Positions 60,236 through 64,000 of a stretch of DNA of 64,000 nt are shown one piece after another. A program made the translations under genes and the position numbers. Origin of the DNA: Climacium dendroides (lineage: Eukaryota > Streptophyta > Bryopsida > Hypnales > Climaciaceae); NCBI GenBank assembly GCA_950106755.1, contig OX467088.1, positions 4,572,001-4,636,000 on the forward strand, written 5' to 3'. The notes under the pieces were generated by a model that was not told the origin of the DNA, ran no database searches, and saw only the letters and a list, made by a program, of their open reading frames with translations. Each line of letters begins with the position of its first letter. The first letter of the stretch is position 1.

Positions 60236-61840
60236 ATTGGAATCAGGGTCACCAATTCTCTAACGTCTCATATCCTCTTCCATCTTAAGTTTAAGAATTT
60301 TGAAGAAAAAATCCTCTTACATCAATCACTTCTATAGCTCCCTGATAATAGCTACAGGTTCAACGCTTTTGAGCAAGCAGAAGTAGCATATTGTTGCCCA
60401 CCATTCTCAATTCTTTGACATCTTCTTTCTCTTCCTTTGACTTGCTTCTTCCTTCATCTAACATCTTACATCGAGAGTCCTTCATTTTGAAGAAGGAAAC
60501 CCCTGGGCATCAATCACTTCCGTAGCTCCTAGCTTGGCACTCATGAACAACAGAACTAACTTGCAGTTGCACACCATTCTCAGTCACATTGCTTGAATCC
60601 AAATCATTTCGTATTCTTAGATGTTTTGTCAGATGCAGAGTAAGACTTGTGCACTCATATGGACACATGAAGACTGCTATTGAGTGGCTATGGCGATGTC
60701 TTCATGCTTTGGGTGCTCCGTGTGTGCAGGTGCGGGCGATGTTGCCTTGCGCCAGACAAGATGAGTTCTTTCCATCTTCCATCTTCTATGAATTCTTTCG
60801 TGGCAGAGCCAGTGTAGTACTTCAGGCTTGAAATTGCTCCCCGAGTCCCTTGGTCTCCGATCAGCAGTGAGAATTGCTTTCCAAGGAGAGAGTGAACTGC
60901 GGATTTTCTCGTCAGAGTTTTGTACATTAGTATTACTAGCAAAGACCTGTTGCAGTGTAACATTGAACTTAAGGAGAATATGAGAATATGGACAGTGTGT
61001 ATTTAATATAGTAGGTTGGTTTGTACAGTCCATTCTTGCAAGGAGTTTGATGTTTTCGTGGGTTTAAAACCTGGAGGAACGAATTTGTAGTGGTAGAGAA
61101 TGTGGTTGCTTCAATCACAAGTCAGAAACTTTGCGGACTCCAAGAAGTTGAACTACACTGATTTTTGCATACGAAATTAGTGTCACGACAAACATTTTAT
61201 TTTTGTGGAAATTGGTACAATAGAGTAATGTGATACAGTAATACTGTGAAATTTTCTTGTTGAAATTTCAAGTTAAAGTACCAGAAAATCACCGTTGAAA
61301 ACAGAATGCACAAGTGGACGGATGTCACTCATGGTTTAGGGTTTAGGTAGACCACCGATGGGAAAGTAGCTGCTGGGCCATAGGGGGGTAGATACTGAAA
61401 GTATAAATTCACATTAGAATGCATTGCATGCAACAAAATCTGAAATCCAATATCGAATAACAAGTGCATCAACCCTACTCTTGGAGTTCTGCCCTTCCAA
61501 AATTTGCTTTTAGAGTTCAGGTCAAGGTCGCATGCATGGTGAATTATAAGCAGATCAAGCCTTATTTGCATTCAAAGGAGCTCCTAAAACCTTGAGCCCA
61601 TCTCCTAATAGAAGGAAGAATCAAGGCACCAAGATGCTTCTGTAATCATACACCTTCAATCTTTGACAATCACATCTTGATTTCAAGAATTTTTAAAAAA
61701 AAAAGTTCCTACTACCAATAATTTCGATGGCTTCCTGAAAGGAGCTCCCGGATGGACACTTGGGAGGCAAATCAAACTGACATGTTGCACACCATTCTCA
61801 GGCAATTTGATTGAATCCAAATCATATCCTGATTTTTTAA
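60236..61840. repeat. Three diverged copies of a unit of about 170-190 bp
   Basis: Segments near 60260-60425, 60455-60615 and 61645-61830 share the order TTGAAGAA…ATCAATCACTTC…TAGCTCC…GCACACCATTCTCA…TTGAATCCAAATCAT. The minus strand of the last reads LDSIKLPENGVQHVSLICLP, weakly like a leucine-rich stretch, but no family is assigned. The rest of the interval shows nothing clear. Confidence 0.5.
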
Positions 61841-62215
61841 CAGACTCTAACAGATCATGCACCTTACTCGGTTTCCGTTGAAAATGATTGGTACGAGTTC
61901 ACCGGAAATGGAGGATCACGATGTTGCTTGGTGGGGTCGGTCCAATCAGTGGCCATGCAAATCCGGTTGCAGCATCAAATTCAACTTCGGCGAATCTTGA
62001 TGAAGTCAGAACCGTGTTGCATTGGAGCACCTTCCCCCCTCAGAGAAGAGCACGAATGCCAAGGACCACCAATCTAATGCAAGCCAGGACCACTGATGCA
62101 TTCGTGGCTGCCAAGCGACGAATTCAAACGAGAAGTTTCGCAAAAGCAGCATCACGACTGAGAAAACGGCGTTGAATGTGCATGTTCGACCAGAAAACCG
62201 TATCGGTAATATATT

Positions 62216-62763
62216 CTAGGGATGTTTTCTAACATGTAAACAACTGTCAGTACCACGGTTGCAACCAAATCCACACGCTCCAGGACAACATCTCACCTGC
62301 AAAAAGGGCCTTCAGATCGTTGAATAATCCAACTTTGAATTCAGCACGAATAATTAAATGCGAGGGCCATAGTTCAAATTGATGTAATATGATCTGAAGA
62401 GAACTCAACCCAATTGAAAGAATTGGGTTTAAACTTGATAACTTGATAAACTCTATTGCTATTGCTAAGCACGGATTGGCTACGTAGATTACTAAAACCC
62501 TATATAAATGTACAGAAAGCTTACTAACCTCTAGGGCTTCATCTGCGTCCAACACAAATTTGAGTGACGAGACTGTATTCTCTGTTTCCGAATGTAGCCC
62601 CTCGCAATTCTGAGAATCGTGTCTCACAAAAGCCCTTGTAGAAACTTCAAACTGCTTTGCCGAAATCGTCGCACTCTAGTACCCGTGAAGCGTACTTACT
62701 TCGACGTTGGATGCTTGAACATCAGCTTTGGGAGCATCGACATACAAGGAGCAGAAATCGCAG
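62216..62763 (-). CDS. Last three exons of an unidentified gene
   Basis: Three minus-strand exons have matching phases and GT-AG borders: 62763-62700 (CDFCSLYVDAPKADVQASNV, then GTAAGT), 62651-62529 (41 codons, FEVSTRAFVRHDSQNCEGLH … FVLDADEALE, then GTTAGT) and 62296-62216 (VRCCPGACGFGCNRGTDSC, ending at TAG). The middle exon is acidic and Ser/Thr-containing and the last is Cys-rich. I do not recognise the protein, and upstream exons were not located. An alternative frame of the last exon reads VDLVATVVLTVVYMLENIP, so the final exon's phase should be treated with care. Confidence 0.4.
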
Positions 62764-63585
62764 CTGCGAAAGATTCTCTCTGACACTATTTTTAGAGCAA
62801 GGAAAAGGTACGGAGGAATCGGAAGGAGCCTGGTGATGGCAGGTGGAGTTTTTCGATTTCTGCATGCCGGAGTGCTTTGAGTGCTTTGAAGGAGTCTGGC
62901 GTCTTTTACTCTTCCCTGTGACTGTTTTCCAACTTGGAGTGAGGAGGGGTACTAGCAGGAGCTTCTGACTGTTAAAAGAGCTTCGTGTCGTGTAGTGAGT
63001 CACTGCCAAATCGCGCAACTTGTGGCCAACGTTTGCCGTCCTTCTCCGCTCAGGTTGGGACTCTGTCGCTGCTCCCCTGCGACCTGTTGTGTTGCGTGCT
63101 TCTTCTTGTGCCACAGATTTGAGCAGAGTAGCAGACTGTGAACTCGAGATTGCCGGATGGCGAGTTGAATTCCAGCTGCATTTCGAAGAGGAGTTATTAC
63201 AACACGTGTCGGCATAATTTTTTCCTGTTTGATTGGAGAGGGGAGAGGGAAATTTCATTTGACGCTGGAGTTTTGATTTGTAGGAGCCATTGCAAATGGG
63301 TATGAAGCGCGTATTCACTTCCGGAGATTACTCTTCACTTCGGCGGCATTGGGTTGTGCAGATTCAATCCAGGCACTCGCATTCCAGGGCCCAGGCGTGT
63401 AATTGAGAAAGGTTCGCCATGTTTGGGGATGACGGGTTCACATGAGTGAGAGGTAGGGGTGTGCCAGGGAACGGGGATTGCCTTGATGACCGCATCGTAG
63501 GAGTTCGAATCTCATTGATTGAAGCTTTGATTGAGAGTTTTGTTTTCTGGAGAGGAGACTATCGATTCTTGTACAATTTGGAGCT
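62764..63585. other. Upstream region shared by two divergent genes
   Basis: G/C-richer than the spacers. A 198-codon minus-strand frame (63318-62722) is Ser/Lys-rich with no recognised motif and may be chance. The stretch probably holds the promoter and leader of the UVR8-like gene and upstream exons of the minus-strand gene. Confidence 0.4.
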
Positions 63586-64000
63586 ATGGAGGAGACTTTG
63601 ACGAATTTGGACAACCGTGGCAAAGCACTGAGTGCACGAGGCGAAACGCGCTGCGTTCTTACCATCTCTGCTGGCGCCAATCACTCGGTGGCTCTCCTTT
63701 GTATGCCCCTGTTGTAACCCTCTCTGTGCACTTGCTCATGGCTGTCTGGAGAATGTCCATTTCGGAATTTTCATCCCTAGAAGCCCAAATTGAGCCTAAT
63801 GTGTTGGTTTTTTGCAGTAGTTTTGATTAATTCACACAGGTGCGTAGTTTTATGTAATGTTTGACCAACGTTTGCAATGCTGTTCACTGATTTTGGTGGT
63901 AACTTGACCATCTGATGTTACTCGAATTGGTCATTTTGAGAACCACGAATCCTTGGGAAAGCCTGACGATGGGGCTTGTCGATACTCTGTGCAGCTGGCG
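63586..64000 (+). CDS. UVR8: UVR8-like RCC1-repeat protein, first exon and start of exon 2 (partial)
   Basis: Exon 1 is 63586-63700 and starts MEETLTNLDNRGKALSARGE, then RCVLTISAGANHSVALL and a GTATGC donor. Exon 2 begins after TCTGTGCAG at 63995; the join restores Ser-Gly, giving …HSVALLSG. UVR8, the plant UV-B photoreceptor, is a seven-bladed RCC1 propeller whose first blade begins with the same pattern (…ISAGASHSVALLSG…). Other plant RCC1 proteins also have SAG-x-HS-x-AL motifs, so the symbol rests on this N-terminal match only. The chromophore tryptophans lie beyond the window. Confidence 0.62.

Overview
This is nuclear DNA from a land plant. The evidence is GT-AG introns, a plant-type syntaxin, a malectin-like/LRR receptor-like gene with single-LRR exons, a UVR8-like RCC1 exon, and CACTA, Mutator-like, hAT and Ty3/gypsy transposon families. 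Spacers are very AT-rich and genes are sparse. A bryophyte, lycophyte or fern seems more likely than a flowering plant, but the sequence alone does not settle it.

Layout. 0.1-6.1 kb (minus): a Qa-SNARE (SYP1-type syntaxin) gene in many small exons, carrying six transposon insertions, one in exon 2 and one in an 18-bp minisatellite at the SNARE zero layer. 9.3-14.4 kb (minus): an unrecognised multi-exon gene, probably transposon-derived, with CACTA MITEs in exons; excising a MITE plus one 3-bp target duplication rejoins the frame. 14.6-31 kb: more MITEs, a 1.77-kb CACTA-ended element holding a 'palindrome of palindromes', minisatellites, and a dead hAT transposase (23.7-25.5 kb, minus). 31-40.4 kb: a RING-like relic, a 2.45-kb CACTA element with 38-bp repeats, a T-rich tract, CACTA transposase remains fused to Ty3/gypsy integrase remains, and a further insertion in the integrase. 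41-46.3 kb: GC-richer broken reading frames of unknown family and a Mutator-like MITE. 47.5-48.8 kb: a field of GACAAATTGTC motifs; 49.0-49.7 kb: a second long hairpin; 51.1-51.7 kb: a second copy of the Mutator-like element at 2.5-3.1 kb. 55.0-59.25 kb (plus): a complete nine-exon malectin-like/LRR membrane protein without a kinase, followed at 59.8-60.1 kb by a decayed kinase domain that was probably once part of it. 62.2-62.8 kb (minus): the last exons of an unidentified gene. 63.59 kb to the edge (plus): exon 1 and the first bases of exon 2 of a UVR8-like gene.

The main theme is mobile DNA. A ~215-bp CACTA-type MITE family has about 21 copies, all in the first 31 kb and none in the last 33 kb. 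Most keep a visible 3-bp target duplication. The elements are built almost entirely from a short TGACA-containing motif in both orientations, resembling the subterminal transposase-binding arrays of large CACTA elements. The right third of the window is the gene-bearing part: a receptor that appears to have lost its kinase and the start of a UV-B photoreceptor-type gene.
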